Below, piece by piece: positions 38,276 to 46,634 of a stretch of 64,000 bases of DNA. The notes beneath the pieces are model-generated. The model saw nothing but the letters and a program-made list of their open reading frames with translations. It did no database searches and was not told the origin of the DNA. The DNA comes from Gordonia jacobaea (lineage in GTDB: Bacteria > Actinomycetota > Actinomycetes > Mycobacteriales > Mycobacteriaceae). Each line of letters opens with the position of its first letter. Position 1 is the first letter of the stretch. The stretch covers positions 434,001 to 498,000 of the forward strand of contig NZ_LDTZ01000016.1 of assembly GCF_001186365.1 (NCBI RefSeq). Direction: 5' to 3'. The translations under genes and the position numbers were made by a program.

Positions 38276-39277
38276 ATGCGTGCGTGGTCAGTCACCCGAC
38301 CAGGACCGGTCGACGAACATCCGCTCGAGCTGGTGGACAAACCAGTCCCGACGCCGGGTGCGGGCGAACTCTTGGTCAGGGTTCGTGCGTGCGGTGTCTG
38401 CCGTACCGATCTCCACGTGAGCGAAGGCGACCTTCCGGTGCACCGGCCAGGCGTCACGCCAGGACATGAGGTGGTCGGTGAAGTCGTCGAGGCCGGCGAG
38501 GGGGCGCTGGGCTTCGAGCGGGGCGCTCGGGTCGGGGTTGCATGGCTCCACCACACCGACGGCACGTGTACCTACTGTAAGCGGGGGAGCGAAAACCTCT
38601 GTCCCGCTTCGCTATACACCGGGTGGGACGTCGACGGCGGCTATGCCGAATACACAACTGTCCCCGCCGACTTTGCCTATCACCTGCCGGACAACGTCGA
38701 CGACGTCACCCTCGCGCCCCTGCTGTGTGCGGGGATCATCGGGTATCGCGCACTCAAGCGTGCCTCGCTGCCGGAGGGTGGTCGTCTCGGCTTGTACGGC
38801 TTCGGCGGCAGCGCACACCTGTGCGCACAGCTCGCGATCGCGCAGGGCGCCGAGGTTCATGTCATGACCCGTGGTGCACAAGCACAAGCGCTGGCCAGGT
38901 CGTTGGGAGCGGCCTCGGTCAACGGTGCCTACGACGCCCCGCCGGTCCCTCTCGACGCTGCGATCACCTTCGCACCCGTCGGCGACCTGGTCCCGGTCGC
39001 GATGCGCGCACTCGACCGGGGAGGGGTGCTGTCGATCGCCGGCATACACCTGTCCGACATTCCCGCACTGAACTACGAGCGAGAGCTGTTCTACGAGAAG
39101 GAGATCCGCTCGGTCACCGCCAACACCCGCGACGACGGACGCGAATTCCTCGAGCTCGCCGCCCGCTACGGTGTCGCAGCGACGACACACACCTACCCGC
39201 TGTCGAAGGCCGACCAGGCGCTGTCCGACCTCAAGGCTGGCCGATTCGACGGCGCCGCCGTACTCGTTCCCGACTGA
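38276..39277 (+). CDS. Zinc-type alcohol dehydrogenase (AdhA-like)
   Basis: 333 residues, medium-chain ADH close to mycobacterial AdhA. Catalytic zinc ligands G-V-C-R-T-D and P-G-H-E are intact. In the structural zinc loop, H-T-D-G-T-C-T-Y-C...N-L-C, the first of four cysteines is Asp, so the site has three Cys or has changed ligand. Cofactor loop G-F-G-G-S-A. Divergent from DUF1345 by 40 nt. Substrate unknown; NAD(P)-dependent oxidation of short alcohols is typical. Confidence 0.88.
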   Translation: MRAWSVTRPGPVDEHPLELVDKPVPTPGAGELLVRVRACGVCRTDLHVSEGDLPVHRPGVTPGHEVVGEVVEAGEGALGFERGARVGVAWLHHTDGTCTYCKRGSENLCPASLYTGWDVDGGYAEYTTVPADFAYHLPDNVDDVTLAPLLCAGIIGYRALKRASLPEGGRLGLYGFGGSAHLCAQLAIAQGAEVHVMTRGAQAQALARSLGAASVNGAYDAPPVPLDAAITFAPVGDLVPVAMRALDRGGVLSIAGIHLSDIPALNYERELFYEKEIRSVTANTRDDGREFLELAARYGVAATTHTYPLSKADQALSDLKAGRFDGAAVLVPD

Positions 39278-39292
39278 TGAGTGCCACCAGCG

Positions 39293-40060
39293 TCAGACCG
39301 GTGCCAGCAGCTCCGGTCCGTTGTTGGCCACGCGGTTGACCAGTGGCGAGACCTCGCGGATCGCGATCGCGTCGGCGATTGCCTCGCTCGGCGGGGCGAA
39401 GAGCTCCGACGGCGCGGGGTGGTCGGGATCGAGCCAGGCATCCCAACTGTCGTAGGGCATGATGCGCGGCATGCGGTCGTGTACCTCGCGCAGGTCGCCG
39501 ACGGCGTCGGTGGTCAGGATGGTGCAGCTCAACAGGGGTGGCGCGTCGGGATTCGAACGGTCGTGCCAGGCCGACCACAACCCCGCCATGAACAGGCGTG
39601 TCCCGTCTTCTGGCGACATGAAGAACGGGATCTTCGTCGGCTTGCCCTTGCTGTTCTCGGGGCCGGGCTTCCACTCGTACCACCCGTCCATCGGCACGAG
39701 GCAGCGCTTGGACTTCACCGAGCTGCGAAACGAACTCTTCTCCGCGGCGGTCTCGGCACGTGCATTGAACAGCAACGGCCCCTTGCCGACCTCTTTGGCC
39801 CATGTCGGTACGAGTCCCCACCGCATCGCCCGCACGCGCAGCCGCGGATCGTCGTGCGGGTCGTCGTGGGAATGACGTTCGACGACGGTCAGGATCGTCG
39901 ACGTCGGGGCAACGTTGTAGTTGGTGCCAAGCGTGCGCGGCTCCCGATCGTCGCTCGGCTGATCGTCTGCGGGGGGCGGCGACGCGGGCACCTCGTTGAC
40001 CGCGTCGATCTCGGCCGCGAGCTTGGCTGGGTCGGTCGTCACCGCGAAACGTCCACACAT
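39293..40060 (-). CDS. SRAP/YedK abasic-site protein (SOS response-associated)
   Basis: 255 residues, HMCES/YedK family, which crosslinks abasic sites in single-stranded DNA through Cys2. The start must be ATG at 40060 because it gives M-C-G-R-F with catalytic cysteine at position 2 after Met removal; an in-frame start 14 codons upstream would bury it. Other active-site residues are visible: N-Y-N-V-A-P, the Glu of D-G-W-Y-E-W and the His of R-E-V-H-D-R-M-P. Convergent with the alcohol dehydrogenase, 15 nt apart. Confidence 0.93.
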   Translation of the reverse strand: MCGRFAVTTDPAKLAAEIDAVNEVPASPPPADDQPSDDREPRTLGTNYNVAPTSTILTVVERHSHDDPHDDPRLRVRAMRWGLVPTWAKEVGKGPLLFNARAETAAEKSSFRSSVKSKRCLVPMDGWYEWKPGPENSKGKPTKIPFFMSPEDGTRLFMAGLWSAWHDRSNPDAPPLLSCTILTTDAVGDLREVHDRMPRIMPYDSWDAWLDPDHPAPSELFAPPSEAIADAIAIREVSPLVNRVANNGPELLAPV

Positions 40061-40144
40061 GCAGTCCATGCTGTCACGAGGGGCTGACACGGGGGCTGAC
40101 ACGAGGAGCCGACAGAGACGCCTGCAGACACAGAGGGGGAACGC

Positions 40145-40636
40145 TCAGGCCGCGATGTCGGCGGTGACGGCCGACGTCGCGGCGATCAGATCGGTGGGCG
40201 ACAGTTCCACCTCGAGGCCGCGTTTGCCCGCGCTGCACAGGACGCGGTCCCATTCGAGTGCAGAAGCGTCGATGACCGTCGGCAGTGCAGTTCGCTGGCC
40301 GAGCGGCGACACACCGCCGAGAACGTAACCGGTGGATCGGGTGACGGCTTTTGCCTCGGCCATCACCGCCTTCGACGCTCCGAGTGCCGCCGCGACGGCC
40401 TTCAGCGACAGCTTGCGAGGCACCGGGATGACGGCGACGGCCAGGCCGCCGGGACCTCCGGTCAATGCCACGACGAGGGTCTTGAAGATCTGCTCGGGTG
40501 CAACCCCGAGTGTTGTCGAGAGCGCATCCACCGCCTCCGCTCCGTACGCCTGCGACTTCCGATCGTGGGTGTAGCTGTGTACCTCGTGCGGCACATCGGC
40601 CCTGCTGAGCGCCGCGAGCGCGGGTGTCGCCGCCAT
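40145..40636 (-). CDS. ybaK: YbaK/EbsC Cys-tRNA(Pro) deacylase-type protein
   Basis: 163 residues. YbaK fold with L-A-V-A-V-I-P, the K-A-V-A-A-A-L-G-A-S-K-A helix and G-Y-V-L-G-G-V-S-P-L-G. It hydrolyses misacylated Cys-tRNA(Pro). GGAGG lies seven bases before ATG at 40636, which fixes the start. Divergent from sigH, sharing about 210 nt of regulatory DNA. Confidence 0.92.
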   Translation of the reverse strand: MAATPALAALSRADVPHEVHSYTHDRKSQAYGAEAVDALSTTLGVAPEQIFKTLVVALTGGPGGLAVAVIPVPRKLSLKAVAAALGASKAVMAEAKAVTRSTGYVLGGVSPLGQRTALPTVIDASALEWDRVLCSAGKRGLEVELSPTDLIAATSAVTADIAA

Positions 40637-40699
40637 CGGAACCTCCAGATGTGTCAGCGGTGCCGCGGACGCGGACGCCGGAACAAATCGGACATGTGC

Positions 40700-40725
40700 G
40701 GAACAATTGTCGGCGCAGCCCTGTT
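40700..40725 (+). promoter_or_regulatory. SigH/SigR-type promoter upstream of sigH
   Basis: GGAACA at 40700-40705, 17-nt spacer, GTT at 40723-40725, matching the oxidative-stress ECF consensus GGAAY-N18-20-GTT. A second GGAACA lies at 40680. Predicts positive autoregulation; transcription would begin near 40732, about 115 nt before the upstream sigH start. Confidence 0.7.
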
Positions 40726-40846
40726 GACCAACAATGTCAGGGCGCTCGCAACCCCTGTTCAGCGGGCGATCACCACATATCGACACCGCGACAAAAACAC
40801 CGCGACATCAACAGATTGAGCGTATTCAACAGATCGAGGAGGTGGA

Positions 40847-41005
40847 TTGCCGATGGGAGCGACGTTGCTCGAACGACCGGGGCAACCACGACCTGGTGAG
40901 CTGCGAGAAGGACCCGGGTCGGTAAGCTTGATCGACATCACCGGTGCGCCCGCGCGACCCCTCACCGGGTCCGGCGGCATCGGAGTCATCAGCGAAGGGA
41001 ATTAC
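40847..41005 (+). other. In-frame 5' extension of sigH (putative long isoform SigH')
   Basis: Fifty-three extra codons in frame with sigH, beginning at TTG 40847 or ATG 40853. A perfect AGGAGG at 40837-40842 precedes them, better than the site before the short start. This parallels the unstable long SigR' of Streptomyces, made from an upstream start on the stress-induced transcript. Confidence 0.6.
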
Positions 41006-41761
41006 GTGGCTTCTCCCGAGTCCCCCGACTCTGCCGGCGGTGCTGACAGGACAAGCGACACCGCCTCACAAGCGTCGAAAACTAAAGCGCCGGAAACCGA
41101 AGCGTCGACAACTGATGATTCGACCTCGGCAGCGGGTTCGGCGGCACCTCGTCGCGCCGATCCTTCGGAGACCGATGCCGATCTGACAGAACGGTTCGAG
41201 CGTGACGCGCTCCCGTTGCTCGATCAGATGTACGGCGCGGCGCTGCGCATGACGCGCAATCCCGCCGACGCAGAGGATCTGGTCCAGGAGACGTACGTCA
41301 AGGCATTCTCGGCATTCGCCTCGTTCCGCGAGGGAACCAACCTCAAGGCCTGGCTGTATCGCATCCTGACCAACACCTACATCAACGGGTACCGCAAGAA
41401 GCAGCGTCAGCCCGCCCAGTACCCGACCGACGAGATCACCGACTGGCAGCTCGCGGCCAATGCCGAGCACACGTCGACCGGTCTGCGCTCTGCCGAGATC
41501 GAGGCGCTCGACGCACTGCCCGACGACGAGATCAAGGCTGCGCTGCAGGCGCTTCCGGAGGACTTCCGGATGGCCGTCTACTACGCCGACGTCGAGGGTC
41601 TCCCATACAAGGAAATCGCCGAGATCATGGACACGCCCATCGGAACGGTCATGTCACGTCTACATCGTGGCCGACGTCAACTTCGTGAACTGCTGACAGA
41701 CGTCGCACGTGACCGAGGCTTCATCCGTGAGCCCGCATCCGAGAGTGGGGTGGCACGATGA
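41006..41761 (+). CDS. sigH: ECF sigma factor SigH (short form)
   Basis: 251 residues from GTG 41006 with GAAGGGA five bases upstream. The first 60 residues are a polar Ser/Thr/Asp/Ala tail. Sigma region 2 holds [20 protein letters not shown] and L-K-A-W-L-Y-R-I; region 4 holds [19 protein letters not shown]. Strong identity to mycobacterial SigH and streptomycete SigR, which control thiol-oxidative and heat stress genes. Stop overlaps the rshA start (ATGA), so sigma and anti-sigma are made together. Confidence 0.97.
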   Translation: MASPESPDSAGGADRTSDTASQASKTKAPETEASTTDDSTSAAGSAAPRRADPSETDADLTERFERDALPLLDQMYGAALRMTRNPADAEDLVQETYVKAFSAFASFREGTNLKAWLYRILTNTYINGYRKKQRQPAQYPTDEITDWQLAANAEHTSTGLRSAEIEALDALPDDEIKAALQALPEDFRMAVYYADVEGLPYKEIAEIMDTPIGTVMSRLHRGRRQLRELLTDVARDRGFIREPASESGVAR

Positions 41762-42081
41762 GCGACTCGACTCCCGACGTCGCGCCGGTACCGCCCGCCG
41801 ACGATCCCGAATTCACCTCACTCGATTGCTCCGCGGTGATTGCCGACGTCTGGCTGGTGCTGGACAACGAGTGCGATTCCGCAGCTCGCGCCCGGCTGCA
41901 GCAACACCTCGACGAGTGCCCGTCGTGCCTGGCGCACTACGGCATCGAGAGTCAGCTCAAGGCGCTGATCAACCGCAAGTGCGGGGGAGATCGTGCACCC
42001 GATAGCCTGCGTGACCGGCTGCGCATCGAGATCCGCAAGACCGTCGTCGTGCGTGAAACGCGGTATTCCTCGGGAGAGTGA
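41758..42081 (+). CDS. rshA: Zinc/redox-sensing anti-sigma factor RshA (RsrA family)
   Basis: 107 residues. ZAS signature H-L-D-E-C-P-S-C (HxxxCxxC) near residue 49-56, plus upstream and downstream cysteines (D-C-S near 23, N-E-C near 38, K-C-G near 74). It holds SigH inactive; oxidation of the Cys pair releases it. Four-base overlap with sigH ensures stoichiometric production. Confidence 0.96.
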   Translation: MSDSTPDVAPVPPADDPEFTSLDCSAVIADVWLVLDNECDSAARARLQQHLDECPSCLAHYGIESQLKALINRKCGGDRAPDSLRDRLRIEIRKTVVVRETRYSSGE

Positions 42082-42186
42082 TCCCGCTTTCGTCGAAGCG
42101 ACCCAGGTCTGACCGGTACCGATTCCAGGATTCGGGGTGCGACGTGGGACAATCACTGAGCACATCGGAGACGAAGGAGGCCCGTC

Positions 42187-42261
42187 ATGGGTAAGCGCGG
42201 ACGCAAGAAGCGCGCACGCAAGAAGAGCGCAGCCAACCACGGCAAGCGCCCCAACGCCTGA
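42187..42261 (+). CDS. 50S ribosomal protein bL37 (24 residues)
   Basis: A 24-residue, extremely basic protein starting M-G-K-R-G-R-K-K-R-A and ending N-H-G-K-R-P-N-A. This matches bL37, the tiny ribosomal protein found in the mycobacterial 50S structure, near identical in pattern. GAAGGAGG seven bases before the ATG is among the best ribosome binding sites in the window. Short enough to be missed by most gene callers. It is followed by a classic terminator. Confidence 0.93.
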   Translation: MGKRGRKKRARKKSAANHGKRPNA

Positions 42262-42280
42262 GCTGCGTGCCAAAGAAAAC

Positions 42281-42330
42281 GCCCGGAGCGTGATCGACGG
42301 TCATACCGACCGCGTCCGCCCGGGCTTTTT
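42281..42330 (+). terminator. Intrinsic terminator after bL37
   Basis: Outer stem GCCCGG (42281-42286) with CCGGGC (42320-42325), an inner self-complementary GACGGTC/GACCG part, then TTTTT at 42326-42330. Ends the sigH-rshA-bL37 unit or the bL37 transcript. Confidence 0.75.
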
Positions 42331-42408
42331 CGTGCCGCGATCTCCTGCCGGCAGTCTGTCACCGCGGTGTGCGCCCTCCCTGTCACAGCGGTGGACTAGG
42401 TTGTTCAC

Positions 42409-42624
42409 ATGGCAGAAGACGTTGTCGCCGAGATCGTGGCGAGTGTTCTGGAAGTCCGCGCAACCCCTGGTCAGCCCATCGAGATCGGCGATACGTTGGT
42501 CCTGCTCGAGTCGATGAAGATGGAGATACCGGTACTCGCCGAGGAATCAGGAACGCTCGCAGACGTCAGGGTCAAGGTGGGCGACGTGATCCAGGCAGGC
42601 GACATCATCGCCACCTACGAGTAG
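42409..42624 (+). CDS. Biotin/lipoyl-attachment domain protein (TB7.3-like)
   Basis: 71 residues, a single biotinyl domain with the modification motif E-S-M-K-M near residue 37; lysine 38 is the biotinylated residue. Homologous in size and place to mycobacterial TB7.3 (Rv3221c), a free biotinylated carrier. The enzyme it serves is unknown. ATG start, 16 nt before pdtaS, likely one transcript. Confidence 0.93.
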   Translation: MAEDVVAEIVASVLEVRATPGQPIEIGDTLVLLESMKMEIPVLAEESGTLADVRVKVGDVIQAGDIIATYE

Positions 42625-42640
42625 CCGCACACCGTCACCG

Positions 42641-44191
42641 ATGTCGACGCTGGCCGATCTCCTCGCCGAATACACAACACTCTCCGACCGCGCAGCGGCA
42701 TACCTGCAGCGCGTCGTCGCCGAGTGGCAATTGCTCGCCGACCTTTCCTTCGCCGATTTCCTGCTCGCCGTGCGCGCCGAGAACGGCGAGGTGGTGACGG
42801 TCGCGCAGTGTCGCCCGAACACCGCGTCGACGGTGTTCCCGAGCGATCAGGTCGGCATGGTCGTCGGTGCGGACGCCAACCCGCAGGCGCTGCGGGCATT
42901 CGACGAAGGGCACATCCTCCGCGAGGAGGACCCCACCTGGATCGGTCCGGTCGCCATTCGTCGCGAGGCCGTCCCCGTCGGATTCTCGGGCGAGGTCATC
43001 GGTGTCCTCACCAGGGCTGTCGACCTCACCCATCCGCGATTGCCGTCGCCGCTCGAACTGGCATATCAGGACTCGGCCAACGACCTGTGCCAAATGGTTG
43101 CCGACGGAACGTTCGCGCGCCTCGAGGTCAACCCGCGAGGCCTTTCGACCCCACGCGCGGGCGACGGTTTCGTGCGGATCGACGAGCGCGGCGTCGTGCT
43201 CTATGCGAGTCCCAACGCGCTGTCGGCGTTCCATCGCATGGGGTGGACATCGGAGCTCTCGGGGAGACGGCTGTCAGAAGTCACGACGTCATTGCTGACC
43301 GACCCGTTCGAGTCCCACGACGCCGCGACCATGATCGACGTCGCCGCGGGCGTCGTCGCGCCGCCGGAGGGGCCGTACCCCGACATCGGGATGCGCATGG
43401 AAGCCGACGCGCGGCGGGCGACCGTGCTGCTCCGGGCGGTGCCGTTGCGTCCGCGCGGGGTGAGTTCGGGTGCCGTGGTGCTGATCCGCGACGTGACCGA
43501 GGTCAAGCGTCGAGATCTCGCGCTCATCAGCAAGGACGCCACCATCCGGGAGATTCATCACCGGGTCAAGAACAACCTGCAGTCGGTGTCTGCGCTGTTG
43601 CGTCTACAGGCACGTCGCACGTCCAACGAGGAAGCGCGATCGGCACTCGTCGAGGCGGTTCGACGAGTGGCAGCCATCGCCACCGTGCACGAGTTGCTCT
43701 CGGGCAGCGTCGACGAAGAGGTCGACATGGACGAGGCCGTCTCGCGGCTGCTTCCCACGATGGTCGACGTCGCCGCCGGGGAGACGCCGGTCTCGGTGAG
43801 CCACCGTGACCGACTCGGAGTACTCCCCGCCGAGCTGGCCATGCCGCTCGTGATGGTGCTGACCGAGCTGATCCAGAACGCCGTCGAGCATGGTTTCGCG
43901 CGCCCGCGTGGAGATGACCGCGGCGATGACACAGCTCAGGTGCATGACGACGCCAGGATCGAGATCTCCGCCGACCGCGACGTGCGGCGCATGGTCGTGA
44001 CGGTGCGCGACAACGGCTCCGGGCTGCCGGCCGATTTCTCCATCAACGATTCGGAGCGCTTGGGGCTTCAGATCGTGCAGACCCTCGTCGCGATTGAGCT
44101 CGGCGGCGAGCTGGAACTCGGGCCGAACCCGGAAGGTCGGGGAGCGCAGGCGCGTATCGCTGTTCCTCTGCACGCCCGCACGCCGACGTGA
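42641..44191 (+). CDS. pdtaS: PdtaS-type sensor histidine kinase
   Basis: 516 residues, cytosolic. N-terminal GAF (about 1-150), PAS (about 170-285), then HisKA_2 with I-H-H-R-V-K-N-N-L-Q at 305-314 holding the phospho-His, and HATPase_c with D-N-G-S-G-L-P. The length is normal for PdtaS (Rv3220c). It signals to the RNA-binding antiterminator PdtaR, which is encoded elsewhere. Convergent with whiB1 across a shared terminator. Confidence 0.95.
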   Translation: MSTLADLLAEYTTLSDRAAAYLQRVVAEWQLLADLSFADFLLAVRAENGEVVTVAQCRPNTASTVFPSDQVGMVVGADANPQALRAFDEGHILREEDPTWIGPVAIRREAVPVGFSGEVIGVLTRAVDLTHPRLPSPLELAYQDSANDLCQMVADGTFARLEVNPRGLSTPRAGDGFVRIDERGVVLYASPNALSAFHRMGWTSELSGRRLSEVTTSLLTDPFESHDAATMIDVAAGVVAPPEGPYPDIGMRMEADARRATVLLRAVPLRPRGVSSGAVVLIRDVTEVKRRDLALISKDATIREIHHRVKNNLQSVSALLRLQARRTSNEEARSALVEAVRRVAAIATVHELLSGSVDEEVDMDEAVSRLLPTMVDVAAGETPVSVSHRDRLGVLPAELAMPLVMVLTELIQNAVEHGFARPRGDDRGDDTAQVHDDARIEISADRDVRRMVVTVRDNGSGLPADFSINDSERLGLQIVQTLVAIELGGELELGPNPEGRGAQARIAVPLHARTPT

Positions 44192-44197
44192 GGCAAT

Positions 44198-44230
44198 AAA
44201 AAAGACCCGGCGCGTTGGCCGGGTCTTTTT
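44198..44230. terminator. Bidirectional intrinsic terminator pdtaS/whiB1
   Basis: GACCCGGC (44204-44211) and GCCGGGTC (44218-44225), a perfect 8-bp stem with a six-base loop, flanked by an A-tract on the left and TTTTT on the right, so it works on both strands. It begins seven nt past pdtaS. Confidence 0.93.
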
Positions 44231-44282
44231 GTTGGTCCCGATATCTCGGGGCCGTGGGTCGATCAGACTGCTTGTGAGTCGA

Positions 44283-44537
44283 TCAGACGCTGCTGCGGGT
44301 CCGCGTGCGTGCCGTACGACGCTTCAGTGCTCGGCGCTCGTCCTCGCTCATGCCGCCCCACACACCGGCGTCCTGACCGGACTCGAGAGCCCAGGACAGG
44401 CATTCGGCGGTGACGGGACACCGCGCGCAGACGAGCTTCGCATCGGCGATCTGTGCGATAGCCGGACCACTGGTTCCCACCGGGAAGAACAGCTCGGGGT
44501 CCTCGTCGCGACAGATTGCCTTGTGACGCCAGTCCAT
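44283..44537 (-). CDS. whiB1: Iron-sulfur transcription factor WhiB1
   Basis: 84 residues. Four cluster cysteines at C9, C37, C40 and C46 and the G-V-W-G-G turn at 58-62, followed by an Arg/Lys/Thr tail for DNA and sigma contact. In mycobacteria it is essential and its [4Fe-4S] cluster reacts with nitric oxide. ATG at 44537 with GGAGAAGG just upstream; a 12-residue longer frame is not needed. Upstream CRP-like sites suggest cAMP control, as in M. tuberculosis. Confidence 0.97.
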   Translation of the reverse strand: MDWRHKAICRDEDPELFFPVGTSGPAIAQIADAKLVCARCPVTAECLSWALESGQDAGVWGGMSEDERRALKRRTARTRTRSSV

Positions 44538-44650
44538 TCCTTCTCCTTCAGGTGCGTGTGTTGCGCGCACCACTCGTCATTGAAATCTTGCTTCTTGTGG
44601 CTGTAACCATCAGTTCACGTAGACACACCAAATGTTTCCGTGCTGTTGCT

Positions 44651-44666
44651 TGTGAATACTTTCACG
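44651..44666. promoter_or_regulatory. CRP-like site upstream of whiB1
   Basis: TGTGA-N6-TCACG, nine of ten consensus bases, centred about 121 nt upstream of the whiB1 ATG. Agrees with known CRP control of whiB1 in M. tuberculosis. Confidence 0.6.
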
Positions 44667-44847
44667 AATCCAGCCGAAGTCAATGGTGTTCCGCTGACAC
44701 GTGTGCAATATCACTCTCCGTGGCCCTTTGCGGGAGGGGGGTGGTGCACTCGCGTCCGTGCCAATGTTCTATGCTACGCCGGTTGTTCGATTATTGCCGA
44801 TATGTTTCCGCAGCTAGTGGCATAGATCGCATTCTGGCACCCCGATA

Positions 44848-44863
44848 CGTGATCGTGGTCACT
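44848..44863. promoter_or_regulatory. Second, weaker CRP-like site
   Basis: CGTGA-N6-TCACT, eight of ten consensus bases, about 318 nt upstream of whiB1 and 141 nt beyond the stop of the lipid kinase gene. Confidence 0.35.
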
Positions 44864-45003
44864 CGACTATTGGCGTCTGCCTGCGCGTAACCCGAAATTC
44901 ATCTGACCGATGAGTCAGATGAGGCTGGATACGGCGTCGAGTTTGCGCTGCTCGGGGGCGATGTGCTTGCCATCGGGCGGCGCAACGAGCCCGCGGCCCT
45001 CCA

Positions 45004-45936
45004 TTACGGAGCGACGACGCCGAGTACGGACTCGCGGTGGGCGAAGTGGATTGACGTGAACGCGCCGACGTAGTCGCCGTCCATCTGGACGTCGATCGGC
45101 TCGTCGGCGTCGAACTGCACCCACTCGACGTCGTCGTCGCGAATGAGGTGCGGCGCTTTGGGGTTGCGCTGGGTGAGTAGCCGCGTGGCGAGTCCGACGT
45201 TGCGCAGTACGCCCGTCGACGTCGCCGCGAACAGCCCCAGACGTGCGGAGAGGTCGGTGCCGGGATTGGTGCGGATCTCGTGATTGCCCAGGAACGTCCA
45301 GGGCGTGGTGTTGCTGACGAAGGCGAACCGCACACCGTCGATCGGCTCGTGGCCGTCGTATTGCACGCGAAAAGGCGGCTGGCTCGACGACCCGCGAATG
45401 AAGCAACTGACCGTCGTCCACAGGTATCGGCCGGGTGTTGCCGCTTTGCCCGCGTGGCGTTTGTCCTCCATCGCGTGCACCACCACGGCATCCATGCCCA
45501 TTCCCGCGTTGAACAGGAACCAGCGAGTATCCGTGTGCCCCAATCCGATTCGATGAATCGACGAGGCGTCGACGAGGTCGATCAGTTGGCGCGTCGCGCG
45601 CAGCGGGTCGGAATCGATCCCGAGGGTGCGCGCGAAGACGTTGGCGCTGCCGCCGGGGATGATCGCGAGCGCCGGGCGGGGAAGATTCGGATCGAAATCG
45701 GTGGGCGATCCGAGGATGCCGTTGGCCACCTCGTTGACCGAGCCGTCGCCGCCGTGCACGGCGACGATGTCGTATCCCTGCTCTCGGGCGAGCGCGCCGA
45801 GTTCGCCCGCATGACCACGGTGCGTGGTGTGCTCGACGTCGACGGGGACGCGAGCGCTGATGGTGTTGACGAGCGCGTCACGACCCGCGGCAGTGGTCGC
45901 GGTCGCGAAGGGATTGACGATGAGCATGACGCGCAC
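45004..45936 (-). CDS. Diacylglycerol/lipid kinase family protein
   Basis: 310 residues. DAGK catalytic domain with V-N-P-F-A near the start, nucleotide loop G-G-D-G-S-V-N-E and the later I-I-P-G-G-S-A-N-V-F-A. Phosphorylates a lipid or related alcohol with ATP. GTG at 45936 is chosen by homology of the V-R-V-M-L-I-V-N-P start; ATG 45927 is the alternative. Corresponds in position to Rv3218. Divergent from the membrane protein at 46013. Confidence 0.88.
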   Translation of the reverse strand: MRVMLIVNPFATATTAAGRDALVNTISARVPVDVEHTTHRGHAGELGALAREQGYDIVAVHGGDGSVNEVANGILGSPTDFDPNLPRPALAIIPGGSANVFARTLGIDSDPLRATRQLIDLVDASSIHRIGLGHTDTRWFLFNAGMGMDAVVVHAMEDKRHAGKAATPGRYLWTTVSCFIRGSSSQPPFRVQYDGHEPIDGVRFAFVSNTTPWTFLGNHEIRTNPGTDLSARLGLFAATSTGVLRNVGLATRLLTQRNPKAPHLIRDDDVEWVQFDADEPIDVQMDGDYVGAFTSIHFAHRESVLGVVAP

Positions 45937-46012
45937 GACTCCCGAGGATATGGGGTCGCAGCGAACGCCGACCCTGCGCCCCCGTACTCCGTGCACCCAA
46001 TACTCTGGTCGT

Positions 46013-46495
46013 GTGAGTAAAAAGCAGGACCCGGCCGGTCGTAGTGCGCGTAAGTCGGCACCGCGAGACGGACGGGAGAAGGCCGAGACGGCGTCGAACA
46101 CGGGCGAGGTATGCCCGGTTCAGTTACGCGTGGCAGGGGCCATCACGGCGCTCGAGGGCGCGATTGCGGTCATCTTCGCTGTCGTCCTGGTGATCCGTGC
46201 GGCTGCGGGGCACCACGAGGCGGCGATCAGCGGATACGGCACAGCGGCTTGGTTCGGAATCATCTTCGGCGGGGTTCTCGTCGGCGGGATCGCGCTGCTG
46301 CTCGGTCGTCGGTGGGGTCGGGCCATCTCGTTGGTCGCCCAGATTCTGCTTCTCCCGGTTGCCTACTACCTGTTCACCAGTCATCAGGTGGGTTTCGCGA
46401 TCCCGTTGGCTATCGCGGCGGTGGTGACGCTGGTGCTGTTGTTCCACCCTGCGTCGGTGCGCTGGATCTCGGGAGACCTCGACGCTTCTGAGTGA
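46013..46495 (+). CDS. Conserved integral membrane protein (Rv3217c-like)
   Basis: 160 residues. A 35-residue positively charged N-terminus and four hydrophobic segments (about 42-65, 77-98, 104-122, 126-143). GTG start just 76 nt from the divergent lipid kinase. Homologues sit in the same place in mycobacteria; function unknown. Confidence 0.8.
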   Translation: MSKKQDPAGRSARKSAPRDGREKAETASNTGEVCPVQLRVAGAITALEGAIAVIFAVVLVIRAAAGHHEAAISGYGTAAWFGIIFGGVLVGGIALLLGRRWGRAISLVAQILLLPVAYYLFTSHQVGFAIPLAIAAVVTLVLLFHPASVRWISGDLDASE

Positions 46496-46634
46496 GTGAA
46501 AGTCCTCGGGACGGATGTCGGATCGAACCGGGGCTTTCGAACCGGGACGTTGATTTCGATCACACGATGGAAATTGTGTGTGACAAGCCGGTGCGCTCGA
46601 GACGTTGTGATCTGACGGGTCGTAGAGTGTTCGC

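Larger units (their letters stand above)
44538..45003. other. 466-nt gene-free whiB1 regulatory region
   Basis: AT-richer than the window average. Carries two CRP-like sites and the whiB1 promoter region. No coding sequence or RNA gene recognised. Confidence 0.7.
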
